From the IMG/VR virus record IMGVR_UViG_3300009285_001485, positions 1 through 30,756 of that record: a stretch of DNA of 30,756 bases; one strand, written 5' to 3'. Source of the stretch: a virus. The notes beneath the pieces are model-generated. The model made no database searches, had not been told where the DNA came from, and saw nothing but the letters and a program-made list of their open reading frames with translations. Shown here piece by piece: positions 1 to 8,006 of the stretch. The stretch's first letter is position 1. Every line of letters starts with the position of its first letter. Position numbers and translations under genes: made by a program.

Positions 1-88
1 TCTACCGCAGGTTAGGAAGTCAAACTGTGTATCTATTTATCAAGGTTCAACTGCTCGGAGCTGGGGACTGACCCCCAAATCCCAGAAG
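1..88. other. Left-edge segment without recognised gene
   Basis: No start codon, ribosome site or RNA gene is recognised in these 88 bases. A short inverted repeat (GGGG, ACTGA, CCCC) lies near 63-76. A TTGACT hexamer on the minus strand at 18-23 could be a -35 element, but its -10 would fall outside the window, so it cannot be judged. Confidence 0.4.
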
Positions 89-178
89 TCAAAACAACCA
101 AATTGGTAAAAGTGCCATCAAGAACAAGAGCATCCCTAGAACTACAACCGTGAAAATAAGCATATCCTCTTGTTTCAT
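89..178 (-). CDS. Small single-span membrane protein (29 aa)
   Basis: A 29-residue reading frame whose ATG overlaps the TGA of the gene upstream as ATGA, the junction style used all through this phage. The peptide starts MKQED and is then one continuous hydrophobic stretch (residues 6-29, rich in L, V, M and F) with no charged residue after position 5, so a single transmembrane helix is expected. No family is recognised. The ATGA coupling and the clean helix are the reasons for calling it. It would be translated by reinitiation after the 78-aa gene and is the last visible gene of the leftward unit that starts at the promoter near 2038-2066. Confidence 0.5.
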   Translation of the reverse strand: MKQEDMLIFTVVVLGMLLFLMALLPIWLF

Positions 179-411
179 AATTTCCTCATCCGCTTGATAG
201 CCGATTTGGGGATACATAATTGATTGTCAATCTGGTCGGGGGTATAGGACTGGACGATAACTATTACCTCTTTACTGTCCTGCCAGACATATCCCAAAGA
301 GCGAGTGAAAAGATGTTTTTTATTCCATTCCTGATAATCGGAAGTGTCCCGCCAGCCCTCCCTACAAGAACTATCTATCCACTCAATCTCAACTTTGGTT
401 TCCTTTTTCAT
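175..411 (-). CDS. Small phage protein of unknown function (78 aa)
   Basis: Encodes 78 residues beginning MKKETKVEIEWIDSS. The layout resembles a widespread class of small uncharacterised phage proteins: a beta-strand ending in an E-W-x-D-S motif, a G-W turn, a middle strand pair, and a C-terminal I-P-K-x-x-I-K segment. No catalytic motif or membrane segment is visible. Its start overlaps the end of the DUF5664-type gene by 23 bp, and its stop overlaps the next small gene as ATGA, so it belongs to the same leftward transcript. The class assignment is from memory of the pattern and its function is unknown. Confidence 0.6.
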   Translation of the reverse strand: MKKETKVEIEWIDSSCREGWRDTSDYQEWNKKHLFTRSLGYVWQDSKEVIVIVQSYTPDQIDNQLCIPKSAIKRMRKL

Positions 412-733
412 CTCGTTCCCTCAACAATTCAAACCAATATCCCTGCAAATTAAACATACATCCAGCCAAAGCGTCCTCTATCGTTTCTCTGCCTTTCAAT
501 CCCCTGTGAAATAACCACAGGTCAAGAAAGTGTCGCCAGAAACTTTTAATATAAATATCTTTGCTCATCCCTTTTTGCCAGTTGTCTGAAGTGCGTAGTT
601 TGCCATCGGCTTGAACTTGGTGCTTTAACATATACGCCCCGAATGCTTGTAAAACTGCTGGGGAAAGATAACCCTCGTAGTCGGGTTTTCCGGTTTCATT
701 ATCTCTAGTTGCTCCACTGGATAGGTGTCTCAT
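389..733 (-). CDS. dATP/dGTP diphosphohydrolase-type (DUF5664) phage protein
   Basis: Encodes 114 residues. The N-terminal S-G-A-T-R-D and G-K-x-D-Y-E-G-Y-L-S-P motifs (residues 6-25), the S-D-N-W-Q-K-G segment near 49-55, and the helical H-x-x-D-L-W-x-x-H-R-G and E-D-A-L-A-G-C-M-F-N segments (about 67-95) are the hallmarks of the phage family annotated as dATP/dGTP diphosphohydrolase N-terminal domain (DUF5664). It is an all-helical, MazG-like fold in which conserved H, D and E residues would bind metal. The likely role is hydrolysis of purine dNTPs or pool adjustment, inferred from the family name only. The ATG lacks a clear Shine-Dalgarno and sits 11 bases after a strong hairpin (744-765). 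It follows the metallophosphoesterase gene in the same unit. Confidence 0.8.
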   Translation of the reverse strand: MRHLSSGATRDNETGKPDYEGYLSPAVLQAFGAYMLKHQVQADGKLRTSDNWQKGMSKDIYIKSFWRHFLDLWLFHRGLKGRETIEDALAGCMFNLQGYWFELLRERDEKGNQS

Positions 734-743
734 AAGAAAGGAT

Positions 744-765
744 GGGGAGCATTAAGCGGCTCCCC
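744..765 (-). other. GC-rich intergenic stem-loop
   Basis: GGGGAGC pairs with GCTCCCC (7 bp) around an 8-base loop, between the metallophosphoesterase stop and the start of the DUF5664-type gene. On the transcribed strand it is followed by ATCCTTTCTT, only a weak U-tract, and then directly by the ATG. It could be a leaky terminator, a processing or stability element, or a structure that controls translation of the next gene, which has no obvious Shine-Dalgarno. Confidence 0.5.
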
Positions 766-780
766 TACGCTTTATCGGTG

Positions 781-1929
781 TTAAACATCCAGTTCATAAG
801 CCCAAGTCACCCCTCGACGCGGATGAACGGACAGAAGCCATTGGCACTCCGAGCTTTCCAGCCCGAGCTTTTCAAGTGCGAAGTCGTCCCCCTCGACCAG
901 AGTCCCGTTGGTGAAAATCTTGATAGAGTTCCACCTAATACGGGACGAGGTGTGGAAGTGTCCCATACATAGGACATCAAAGCCCTTGAAATACTTGGTG
1001 GTCGCCCAGCGAGCTACCCGTGTCGTAATGCCGTACCATGGCAAGTTCAACTGCATTTTCACTTGGTCGCCGTGTACCAATAGGAAGTTGGTGTTTAGGA
1101 CTGAAACGATTTGCTCCCAACCTTCAGGAACCGACCAAGTCATGTGCGGTAGGTGCGAGGTGGCGATTTCCATCACTTTGTAGGTGAGGAAGTCCCAGTT
1201 CTCGTCTTCGTGAGCGTCCTTGCGGTTGCGTCCGTGGTTGCCCCTCACGCAGTAGTTATGCACCTCCGAGAAAAATCCTGCCAGAGTAGCAAGTTGTCCT
1301 GCTAATTCGGGGATGATGGACACGACCTGATTGACGGCGTGTTGCTCGACGTGGTGAACGTGAGTTGGGTAGATGTTCGTGCCGTCCACAATATCCCCCA
1401 GCCAGAAGATGTGTAGCTTCTTGATTGGGTAGGCAGTGCGGTGGATTGCCGTGATGACCATCAGGGCTTTAATCAGCTTGTTGAACCGTTCTTTCGCTAT
1501 CTCCAGAGAATAGTAACGGTTTTTCTTGCCGAAATGAAGGTCGGATAACATCAGGACTAATTCTTCCTCGTCGCCCCCTGCTTCTGGACAGACAAACTTC
1601 GGCTGGACGAACTTGAGTGGCGTTACCGCCTCTCTGATGGCCTCCAGCAGGGCTTCACGCCTTGCCTGCTCTTCTACCCCGTGTCGCTCTGCCCGTTTCC
1701 GCTGAGTAGTCAGCAGATTGAGTTTTTCTTCTTGTACCTTTTCCTCGTAGGTCTTGACAGGATTAACGGCTTCTGGCTTGTCCAGTTTAATTCTCCGCCG
1801 CTTGCCACGAACTGAATGTTCTGTAAAGGTGCGTTCGGAGGTGCTGAGTAGGTCAGCGATCTCCAAGTCGGACTTGCCCTCGGCTACATACCGAACGAGC
1901 AAGTTAATCTGGTCTACTGTCCATTTCAT
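781..1929 (-). CDS. HTH domain fused to calcineurin-like metallophosphoesterase
   Basis: Encodes 382 residues. Residues 1-50 look like a helix-turn-helix DNA-binding domain (E-I-A-D-L-L-S-T-S-E-R-T) ending in a basic R-G-K-R-R-R stretch. A charged linker helix follows (55-105). From about 123 a complete calcineurin-type phosphoesterase begins: S-D-L-H (129-132), G-D-I-V-D-G (178-183), R-G-N-H-G-R (229-234), H-G-D (286-288) and G-H-F-H (323-326). All metal ligands are present, so it should be an active phosphodiesterase or phosphatase, possibly a nuclease of the SbcD/Mre11 class. The substrate cannot be read from sequence. The start has a strong GGAGGTG site, and a near-perfect promoter lies about 110 bp upstream. 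Confidence 0.88.
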   Translation of the reverse strand: MKWTVDQINLLVRYVAEGKSDLEIADLLSTSERTFTEHSVRGKRRRIKLDKPEAVNPVKTYEEKVQEEKLNLLTTQRKRAERHGVEEQARREALLEAIREAVTPLKFVQPKFVCPEAGGDEEELVLMLSDLHFGKKNRYYSLEIAKERFNKLIKALMVITAIHRTAYPIKKLHIFWLGDIVDGTNIYPTHVHHVEQHAVNQVVSIIPELAGQLATLAGFFSEVHNYCVRGNHGRNRKDAHEDENWDFLTYKVMEIATSHLPHMTWSVPEGWEQIVSVLNTNFLLVHGDQVKMQLNLPWYGITTRVARWATTKYFKGFDVLCMGHFHTSSRIRWNSIKIFTNGTLVEGDDFALEKLGLESSECQWLLSVHPRRGVTWAYELDV

Positions 1930-2037
1930 AGGACACCTCCATACAAAAATTCCCGAAACCTTACGGTCTCAAGTATAAAAAAGTTCATTCATTCTCTTCG
2001 TTCCCATACGAAGCCCCCTTTGGTACTATCTAATTTT

Positions 2038-2066
2038 AGTATAGCACCCAGACAAATACTTGTCAA
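2038..2066 (-). promoter_or_regulatory. Sigma70-type extended -10 promoter (P1)
   Basis: On the minus strand: TTGACA (2061-2066), a 17-bp spacer, and TATACT (2038-2043) preceded by TGC, an extended -10. It points at the metallophosphoesterase gene and should drive the leftward unit down to position 89 and beyond. It shares the CTTGACAA context with other promoters of this genome. Confidence 0.9.
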
Positions 2067-2146
2067 GTTCAGGGCGATTGAGGTACAGTCCAAGTATGGA
2101 AACTCCTCTCATCGTTACCGGTAGCCTCATCCTAGTAATTGTTTTG

Positions 2147-2184
2147 GGGGCGATAGTAGTGGGGCTAATAGACCATTATCGCCC
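2147..2184. other. Stem-loop after the last gene of the late operon
   Basis: GGGCGATA (2147-2154) pairs with TATCGCCC (2177-2184), an 8-bp stem around a 22-base loop. It begins 4 bases beyond the TAA of the 775-aa gene. No U-tract follows on the minus strand, so a classical intrinsic terminator is not supported. It may be an mRNA 3'-end barrier or Rho-linked end structure. Confidence 0.45.
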
Positions 2185-2188
2185 ATAG

Positions 2189-4516
2189 TTATCTAGGGGG
2201 AAATGCTATGCCACTCAATGTTCTGCCGACCAACGGGATTTTACCCAGTCCTCGTTTTAGCATGGGGATGGGGTTGCCCCTTAACATAGTAGATAAATCA
2301 TTTACTAAATTACCAACATCTTGTGCGATTGGTCCAGCTATAAATCCTAATGTTTGTCCGTACACGCTCGACTGCCAGAGGTCATAAAATAGTCCGAATC
2401 CGCCCAGTGCGGCTACATTATCGACCAGTCTTTCTACTCCCATTGGGCGGGCCTTACCAAATAGGTTTTGTCCCTTCAATAGAGTACGTATGTCTTGTGC
2501 GAATTCCCCCCCTACACCCGGTGATGCCAAAATATATATCAAGTTGGCCGGATTATCCTTAACGGCCTTACGCAATAAACGGCTATGCCCAAAAATAAAC
2601 GTCTTGAACTGGAAAACCAACTTCCCCTCTGGCGAACTGGCCCATAGTGGGACATCAATCACCCTTCCCCTTAACTGTGTTTCGTCGGAAATGGTTTTTC
2701 CGGCCCGCAGTAGGTCGTCTTCGGTTAAATATCCACGCCTTATTGCTTGGGGCAAGTCAAGGTTCAGTCGGTCTAATGCTTTGTAATATTGCGAGCCATC
2801 TATTTTGCCACCCCCAGATATGGTTTTGGATAGTTTAGCGAAGTTTTCTCGTGCGAATGCTTTTCCGGCTTGGGTAGCAACTATACGGTTAAATTCTTCG
2901 CTAGCAGTAAACCCAGACGCCCTTAAGGCTTTGACCGTCAAATTGGACAAGTCCATACCACTGCTCAACATTTCTTGTCTAAAGGCATTCATGAGGGCAC
3001 CCGCCCGAACAGCATATTCTCTCGCCCCGGGCCCAGCTGCCACCTTAAGACCCGTTATCAATGAACGTATATTTGCTCGTAGCGGAATAGACAAAATCTG
3101 GGTTGAGTTCAATACGGCCGTAAGCGGGTTGGCAATCCCCGTTATGGTTTCAAAGTTTGCCAAGGCCCGTGCAATGTTTTTGGTTGTTTGTCGATTGGAG
3201 AAATTTTCCAAACCAACTGCCCGCCTCCATACTTCCTTGGCGTAGTACCGATCTCCCCCCTCCAGTTCAATATTCTTTAATAGCTGTTTAGCAATTTGGT
3301 CTCGATTGCCAAATTCTGATATTTCGGCCAACTTGAACCTAGCCCCCTTATAATATTTTTCAAGTGCATCAATGGTTTTTTCATATCCAGGCAAGTCCGA
3401 CTTTCGAGGGAGTTGGAGGTGACCGAATCTGGTTTCAACCCGCCCCCTCCTCAGGGTATCAATGAGGTCGTCTGCTTCGGCTATGGTCTGGGCCGTTCCA
3501 TCGTTAACCAGTTGTTGTGCTAGTTTGCCCTTACCATCAACTGTTGATATAGACTTAATAAATTCTTCGCCGTATATTCTGGGAAAGTAGTTCTTACGCG
3601 GTACAAAGGGTTGGCGCCCAGCGTCCGTCATAACTTCCACACCCGCCCTAACGGCTTGGTCGGCTAGGGTGTTAAGCTCTTGGCGCTCCATAGCCACCAG
3701 TTTTTGTACTAATTCGTTTTGTGGTGTGGCGGTACCCTCTAGTACGTCAACAAAGTTAAGCTGTTCTGCCGGAGATAATACTTTTTTATACTCTCGTAGT
3801 CTGTATGCATCTTCTCCGAATGACCGCTCTGCCTCAAAAGAGAGACGATTCAACCGTTCGATCAATTCATTGCCAGACTTACCCATAACTCGTACATTGG
3901 CATCAACACTGCTCAGACCCCGTTTAATTCCATCAAAAAAGGTTTCGGGGGCTCCATGAAAGTCTCCCAACGGTGGCAATGGCTGGGGAGCACCAAAACG
4001 AGGGGTGTATAGATTTTTAACATCATCAATCTTGATTGATTTAGTTTCGGCAATAACTTGTGTCGGGAAGCGTTTGCCGAAAAGTCCCAATTTCCCCAGA
4101 TTGCGCAATAATCCAACTTCTACTCCTGCCCCAACAAGGACATCTAGCGCTATGGCTAGACCACCTTCTATTGGAGTCTTAGCTTTTTGGTTAAGCACAT
4201 CGAACACTCCAACCATAGGAGAGTCTGGATTACCAATTTTGGCCAGTTCTTGTGCTGCCCCCCTGCCTAGTGCGGCGAACCCCGCACCCACGTTAGATAA
4301 CCGACCAGTGGGGAGATGCTCTAGGGTTCTTTCAGCTTCCCGTGCGGCTCCCCCGACCAGAGTGGACGGTAGCGATATGGTCTTGAGACCAATATCCAGT
4401 AGGCGTTCCCCCACTGCGGGTTTGAGAAATGGGTCGAGTGTACGAATAATCGACTGGCGTACTCTGCCCCCAGCCATGTCTCGCTTTTGTTTGAGTCGGT
4501 CTTGAAATACTCCCAT
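2189..4516 (-). CDS. Putative internal virion / DNA-ejection protein (775 aa)
   Basis: Encodes a 775-residue, mostly helical protein with an N-terminal basic segment, a G- and A-rich hydrophobic region (about 110-145), and a central R-K-N-Y-F-P-R-I-Y motif (about 309-317). A motif of this kind recurs in very large phage virion and polyvalent proteins. Several amphipathic or weakly hydrophobic stretches lie near the C-terminus (for example around 690-740). There are no enzyme signatures such as a lytic transglycosylase E-S/G-x-x pattern. Size, composition and position at the end of the morphogenesis operon, after adaptor, nozzle and fibre, match the ejection proteins of podoviruses such as T7 gp15/gp16. 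This is inferred from context and not from recognised homology. It starts 3 bp after the 402-aa gene. Confidence 0.55.
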   Translation of the reverse strand: MGVFQDRLKQKRDMAGGRVRQSIIRTLDPFLKPAVGERLLDIGLKTISLPSTLVGGAAREAERTLEHLPTGRLSNVGAGFAALGRGAAQELAKIGNPDSPMVGVFDVLNQKAKTPIEGGLAIALDVLVGAGVEVGLLRNLGKLGLFGKRFPTQVIAETKSIKIDDVKNLYTPRFGAPQPLPPLGDFHGAPETFFDGIKRGLSSVDANVRVMGKSGNELIERLNRLSFEAERSFGEDAYRLREYKKVLSPAEQLNFVDVLEGTATPQNELVQKLVAMERQELNTLADQAVRAGVEVMTDAGRQPFVPRKNYFPRIYGEEFIKSISTVDGKGKLAQQLVNDGTAQTIAEADDLIDTLRRGRVETRFGHLQLPRKSDLPGYEKTIDALEKYYKGARFKLAEISEFGNRDQIAKQLLKNIELEGGDRYYAKEVWRRAVGLENFSNRQTTKNIARALANFETITGIANPLTAVLNSTQILSIPLRANIRSLITGLKVAAGPGAREYAVRAGALMNAFRQEMLSSGMDLSNLTVKALRASGFTASEEFNRIVATQAGKAFARENFAKLSKTISGGGKIDGSQYYKALDRLNLDLPQAIRRGYLTEDDLLRAGKTISDETQLRGRVIDVPLWASSPEGKLVFQFKTFIFGHSRLLRKAVKDNPANLIYILASPGVGGEFAQDIRTLLKGQNLFGKARPMGVERLVDNVAALGGFGLFYDLWQSSVYGQTLGFIAGPIAQDVGNLVNDLSTMLRGNPIPMLKRGLGKIPLVGRTLSGIAFPPR

Positions 4517-4519
4517 CAG

Positions 4520-5728
4520 TTAAAATCCTTTAGGTTGGGTTCCGGCACCAAACGATAGAAACGATGTCGGCGGGAAGTATCTATCTATAATGGCGGATAC
4601 GAGCGCCTCTCCCAAGTCAGCGAACTCTTCGCTCTCAAGCAAATCGCCTATAACAGCTCTCCGCGAGGTAGTGCTTAATTGATTTCCCTCCAACTGCTGA
4701 ATTGCCTTCAGTTCTGCCAGCATAGCATTGGTGCGATTAAGCACCAAACTCCGTTGTGCTGATGGGACAGCGGTTGTCGAAATCTGACCCAACATAATTC
4801 CCGCTGCAAAATCACCCACAGTTGCAGATGCTGGGAGTTGCCCCCCGCCGACCCTGGGGGCAATGAGAGTGTCAATACTGCCATCATCATTTATTCGATA
4901 CAGGCCGCCACCCACCTCCCGCAACATTCCATCCTTCTCTTCTCGTTGAAAAGTAGCAGAGGATTTCATTTTTGCGATAGCCACATCAAAAGTATCATCT
5001 TCTAGGATATTGGCATCGGGATACTTGGCCTGCAACGCCCTCAACTCACCGGCAATTTGTCTCTCTTCGCTCCCCAGGGCATATTCTAGTTGCTTCTCTC
5101 CCCGAATGTCTGCCCTCTCGGCCAACTGCTTGTCAACGATATTAAGTTGGTTCTCAAATATCCTCTGATTGATAGAGTCCTGTCTGTCAAGGGCTTTTTG
5201 TTCTAGAGCGTCTAATCTATCGAATGAAGCCGTGTCCGCATTTAACAGAGCGGTTTGTTTGTCTCGCTGAATCTTTCTAATATCATTTTCAGCTTCGGCT
5301 TTCATCCCCTGTAAAATACCAAAGGCCACATTAGATGCGCCCAGTCCAACAGTTTTACCAAAATACGCTTCGCCAGTACCAAGGTCTCGTTCTAATTTAT
5401 CTCTACGAGTTCCAATATCTTCTTCGGCTCCCAGTTCGATCCCTTGTTTTTGGGCGGCCAATCTCTTGGCTTCCCTGTCTTCTTTTCCTTCGAGGCCAAA
5501 CGGGCTGAATGTCGGAGCAGTTATATTATCCAAAAGACTTCGGCCAGGGGTGACCGTCGGCGCACCCACCTCATTTGGGGATGGCGAAATAGACCGGGAC
5601 ACACCCGTCCCCTGATTCAGCGATGACTGGGCTTCAGAGAAACTAGAAAAAACTTTGCCAGTGTATCCTTTGCCGGGACTTGTTTGTTCTACTTGCCCAG
5701 TAGATGGGTTGATTTGATATTCCGCCAT
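4520..5728 (-). CDS. Coiled-coil virion protein, probable internal/ejection protein (402 aa)
   Basis: Encodes 402 residues. The N-terminal 80 are low-complexity, rich in S, G, P and T. Residues about 80-235 form a long highly charged helical region with heptad-like spacing of L, I and A, so an extended coiled coil is likely. An A-A-G-I-M-L-G-Q segment follows near 300, then an acidic helical stretch, and the C-terminus is G- and F-rich. No catalytic motif is seen. Its ATG overlaps the stop of the 211-aa gene by one base (TAATG), implying coupled translation. With its neighbours it forms a terminal block of three genes that I read as the ejectosome or internal core. Confidence 0.5.
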   Translation of the reverse strand: MAEYQINPSTGQVEQTSPGKGYTGKVFSSFSEAQSSLNQGTGVSRSISPSPNEVGAPTVTPGRSLLDNITAPTFSPFGLEGKEDREAKRLAAQKQGIELGAEEDIGTRRDKLERDLGTGEAYFGKTVGLGASNVAFGILQGMKAEAENDIRKIQRDKQTALLNADTASFDRLDALEQKALDRQDSINQRIFENQLNIVDKQLAERADIRGEKQLEYALGSEERQIAGELRALQAKYPDANILEDDTFDVAIAKMKSSATFQREEKDGMLREVGGGLYRINDDGSIDTLIAPRVGGGQLPASATVGDFAAGIMLGQISTTAVPSAQRSLVLNRTNAMLAELKAIQQLEGNQLSTTSRRAVIGDLLESEEFADLGEALVSAIIDRYFPPTSFLSFGAGTQPKGF

Positions 5729-6363
5729 TATATATTAGTTAATTGACTGACTACTTTATTAAATGCTTCTTGTTCTTGGGTTTTCTTTTCTTGCTCGAAG
5801 GTGTCTTGCTCCAGCGATAGATATGGGGAAGTGGCCTCCGCCATTAACGAGTCCCCCGCAAAAGCCTCGCCCGCGAGTGCTAGGTTGCCGTCTGGTAACC
5901 TATAGAATGGAGCACTTGGAAGTGGCCGATTACCCTTCTCGTCTGGGCTAGGATTGGCTCGGGCTAGATTGATTTTAGTTAATTCTGGGTCTGGATAAAA
6001 CTTTTTAACACGTTCCAGATTGGCAGGGCTCAGTTCAGCCAAATTGCCTGATCTTATCACCATATCGGCATACTGTTGATCGGCACCATTTTGTAATCCT
6101 ACATCGTCATAACCGCTAATATCGGCATACTCCTCTTGACCGCCTTGTTGGACTTTAAAGGTCTGATATGTAAAACCGCCACCAGGACTACTACCATCTG
6201 GCGACCAAGCCACTTTATGTCCCACGACTAGATCGTCTCTACCCTCCAAAGGATTAGACATTTCTCCTGGATCACCCCCAGAAAACGCACGATAACCAAG
6301 GTCTCGCAGTTTTTTCTGCATTGCTATGAACTCAGTCGAATCTGTTCTAACCCATTTTTCCAT
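5728..6363 (-). CDS. Hypothetical virion-associated protein (211 aa)
   Basis: Encodes 211 residues with no recognised domain. A charged N-terminus is followed by a G- and D-rich central part and a Q- and E-rich C-terminal helix (about 180-205). There is no signal peptide or membrane segment. Both ends overlap their neighbours by one base as TAATG, so it is translated in step with the 98-aa gene before it and the 402-aa gene after it. Position suggests a virion or ejection-complex component. The function is unknown. Confidence 0.5.
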   Translation of the reverse strand: MEKWVRTDSTEFIAMQKKLRDLGYRAFSGGDPGEMSNPLEGRDDLVVGHKVAWSPDGSSPGGGFTYQTFKVQQGGQEEYADISGYDDVGLQNGADQQYADMVIRSGNLAELSPANLERVKKFYPDPELTKINLARANPSPDEKGNRPLPSAPFYRLPDGNLALAGEAFAGDSLMAEATSPYLSLEQDTFEQEKKTQEQEAFNKVVSQLTNI

Positions 6364-6659
6364 TATTCATACCCCCTCTTACGCATCTCTATTTTCGTCC
6401 ACTCTAGGGCATCCGAGGCATTGATATTCGCCACCCCCTTTGCCTTAATGGCCTCTCTGAAAGTATCCTCTTCGGTTGGGACTTTGATTGGTTCGGTAAT
6501 TGTCAATGTCAAATCTGCGTTCACCACGATGTCCCAGTTCTTATTCGCCAGTTCGTCTTGTTCGGGAGTGAGTTCAATCAATCCTTCCCCTTCGCTGGGT
6601 GCGGAGTGAGTCCCCCACCCCATTACTTGTCTGTCTGATAAACGATAAATTAGTTTCAT
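6363..6659 (-). CDS. Small protein following tail fibre, function unknown (98 aa)
   Basis: Encodes 98 residues. The first half is beta-like (M-K-L-I-Y-R-L-S-D, then L-I-E-L-T-P-E-Q) and the second half is helical and charged. Short proteins with a T-P-E-Q segment and this size often follow fibre genes in phages and some act as fibre chaperones or caps, but no specific family is recognised here. It lies 12 bp after the 444-aa fibre gene with an AAAGGAGATAACT ribosome site. Confidence 0.45.
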   Translation of the reverse strand: MKLIYRLSDRQVMGWGTHSAPSEGEGLIELTPEQDELANKNWDIVVNADLTLTITEPIKVPTEEDTFREAIKAKGVANINASDALEWTKIEMRKRGYE

Positions 6660-6671
6660 AGTTATCTCCTT

Positions 6672-8006
6672 TTAACCAAATGCTTCCCAGATATAATCCA
6701 AACCATCGTTTGGTGCAGGATTTATAAATGTTGTAAAGTTAATGACTATATTGGTGGCATCAAGAGTGGTCAAATTACCAATAGAAATATCGTCTGGAGT
6801 GTTGTTGACAGTATGAACTATATTGCTGGCGTCTAGTACATATTCATCAACCGCAGCTCCAGTATTATAGTTATACATACATCTCTCGCTTGATGTAGTT
6901 GTAGCTGTACCAACCGAATAGGAACTTGCCGTACCAGCGTCCCGTTCCGCCCTAATTCTTATAAAGCGTGGGACTACCCCCATTCCGTGAGCGATGGTTT
7001 CATTGCCAGTTCCAGCACCGGTAGCTCGTGTACCGCTTCCCGAAGCATAAAAGTGATAATGAAGCTGGGAAGCGAGTTGTCCGCCATCGGTCAGGTCTTC
7101 TGCCTCAGTAGCGCTTATATCCGTTGACTGAAAGAATGTAGCCGCCTCGTTGAGATTCGCCATAGACCCCGTAAATGCCGTGCTCGCCAGTTGCCAGTTG
7201 CTCGCTGTAGCGATATTGGCTGTTGAATTAAATGTTTCCGCTCCTGCGTGTGTGTTAGCCCCAGCAAATGCCCAAATAGCATCTAATTCCATAAACTCAA
7301 CAGGAATGTCTCCATCAGCATCAGTTACGGGAATGATTTGGGCCGCCCCAGACGTGTTAGAGGTCAGAGCGGTAGTGATGGTGAGAGCGGCAGTGGTATC
7401 CCCAGAACCAGCTGCGGCATTGGCCGATGCTTCGGCAATAGTAGCTAGTTCGTAAATACCTTTAACGGTTGCCGTCCCGTTAGGAGCACCAGCGATAGCC
7501 AAGTCATCGGCGTATTTTTTGGTCGCAACATGTAAGTCATTGGAAATGGTCGGAGTGGCATCGAAGGTCGGGATGTTGTCTGCGTCAAGGGTCACCGTCC
7601 CGCCGTCAAGACGGAAGTTCCCAGTAAAGGTCTTCGCTCCGCTAATCGCGGCCTGGGTTCCTCCGATTGTAACCAAATCGTTCTTAAGAAAGTTGCCTGG
7701 GTTCGAGATAATGACTGTCTCGCCAGGATAGTGGACGTGCTTATTCGCAGCGATAGAGGTGTCATCTCCTTTTTCCGACAGCCCTCTAGCCAATCCTGTA
7801 ATATCCAGAGAGGAAATCCCTGTACCGTAAACATCCTCGGCGGTTGAACCGTCCGGGTTAATGGTTAGTCTAATCTTCCCTGAAGGAAAATCCGTAATAG
7901 CGATGGTTTGCCCATCGTTGGTTGTCACTGAAGCCAGACCCAGGGTGGTCTCACTTCCGCCCTCAGCGAGGGCACTTGTAATTGTGGTTTTAAATCTGCT
8001 TATCAT
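6672..8006 (-). CDS. Tail fibre protein (444 aa)
   Basis: Encodes 444 residues rich in T, A, S, N and G with short beta-strand periodicity. Fibre-type motifs include I-S-G-A-K-T-F-T-G (about 118-126), the A-T-K-K-Y-A-D-D-L motif (around 160) common in phage tail fibres, an L-H-Y-H-F segment (about 313-317) and a beta-rich C-terminal domain ending in W-E-A-F-G. It is likely a trimeric host-recognition fibre. The start overlaps the nozzle-like gene as ATGA. No peptidase-type self-cleavage or lyase motif is evident. Confidence 0.7.
   Translation of the reverse strand: MISRFKTTITSALAEGGSETTLGLASVTTNDGQTIAITDFPSGKIRLTINPDGSTAEDVYGTGISSLDITGLARGLSEKGDDTSIAANKHVHYPGETVIISNPGNFLKNDLVTIGGTQAAISGAKTFTGNFRLDGGTVTLDADNIPTFDATPTISNDLHVATKKYADDLAIAGAPNGTATVKGIYELATIAEASANAAAGSGDTTAALTITTALTSNTSGAAQIIPVTDADGDIPVEFMELDAIWAFAGANTHAGAETFNSTANIATASNWQLASTAFTGSMANLNEAATFFQSTDISATEAEDLTDGGQLASQLHYHFYASGSGTRATGAGTGNETIAHGMGVVPRFIRIRAERDAGTASSYSVGTATTTSSERCMYNYNTGAAVDEYVLDASNIVHTVNNTPDDISIGNLTTLDATNIVINFTTFINPAPNDGLDYIWEAFG

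Noticed and set aside
1-88. Possible tRNA remnant (GGTTCAACT element)
   Set aside because: The bases around the T-loop-like element do not pair into a T-stem and no anticodon arm can be drawn.
2096-2188. 30-aa hydrophobic plus-strand ORF (METPLIVTG...)
   Set aside because: It would make a neat membrane peptide but lies opposite the leftward units, overlaps the 2147-2184 stem-loop, has no promoter and only a weak GAGG 12 bases before the ATG. Kept as a possibility only.
2805-3245. 146-aa plus-strand ORF, and 166-aa ORF at 4005-4505
   Set aside because: Antisense shadows of the 775-aa virion protein gene: no ribosome sites and compositions typical of reverse reading of a real gene.
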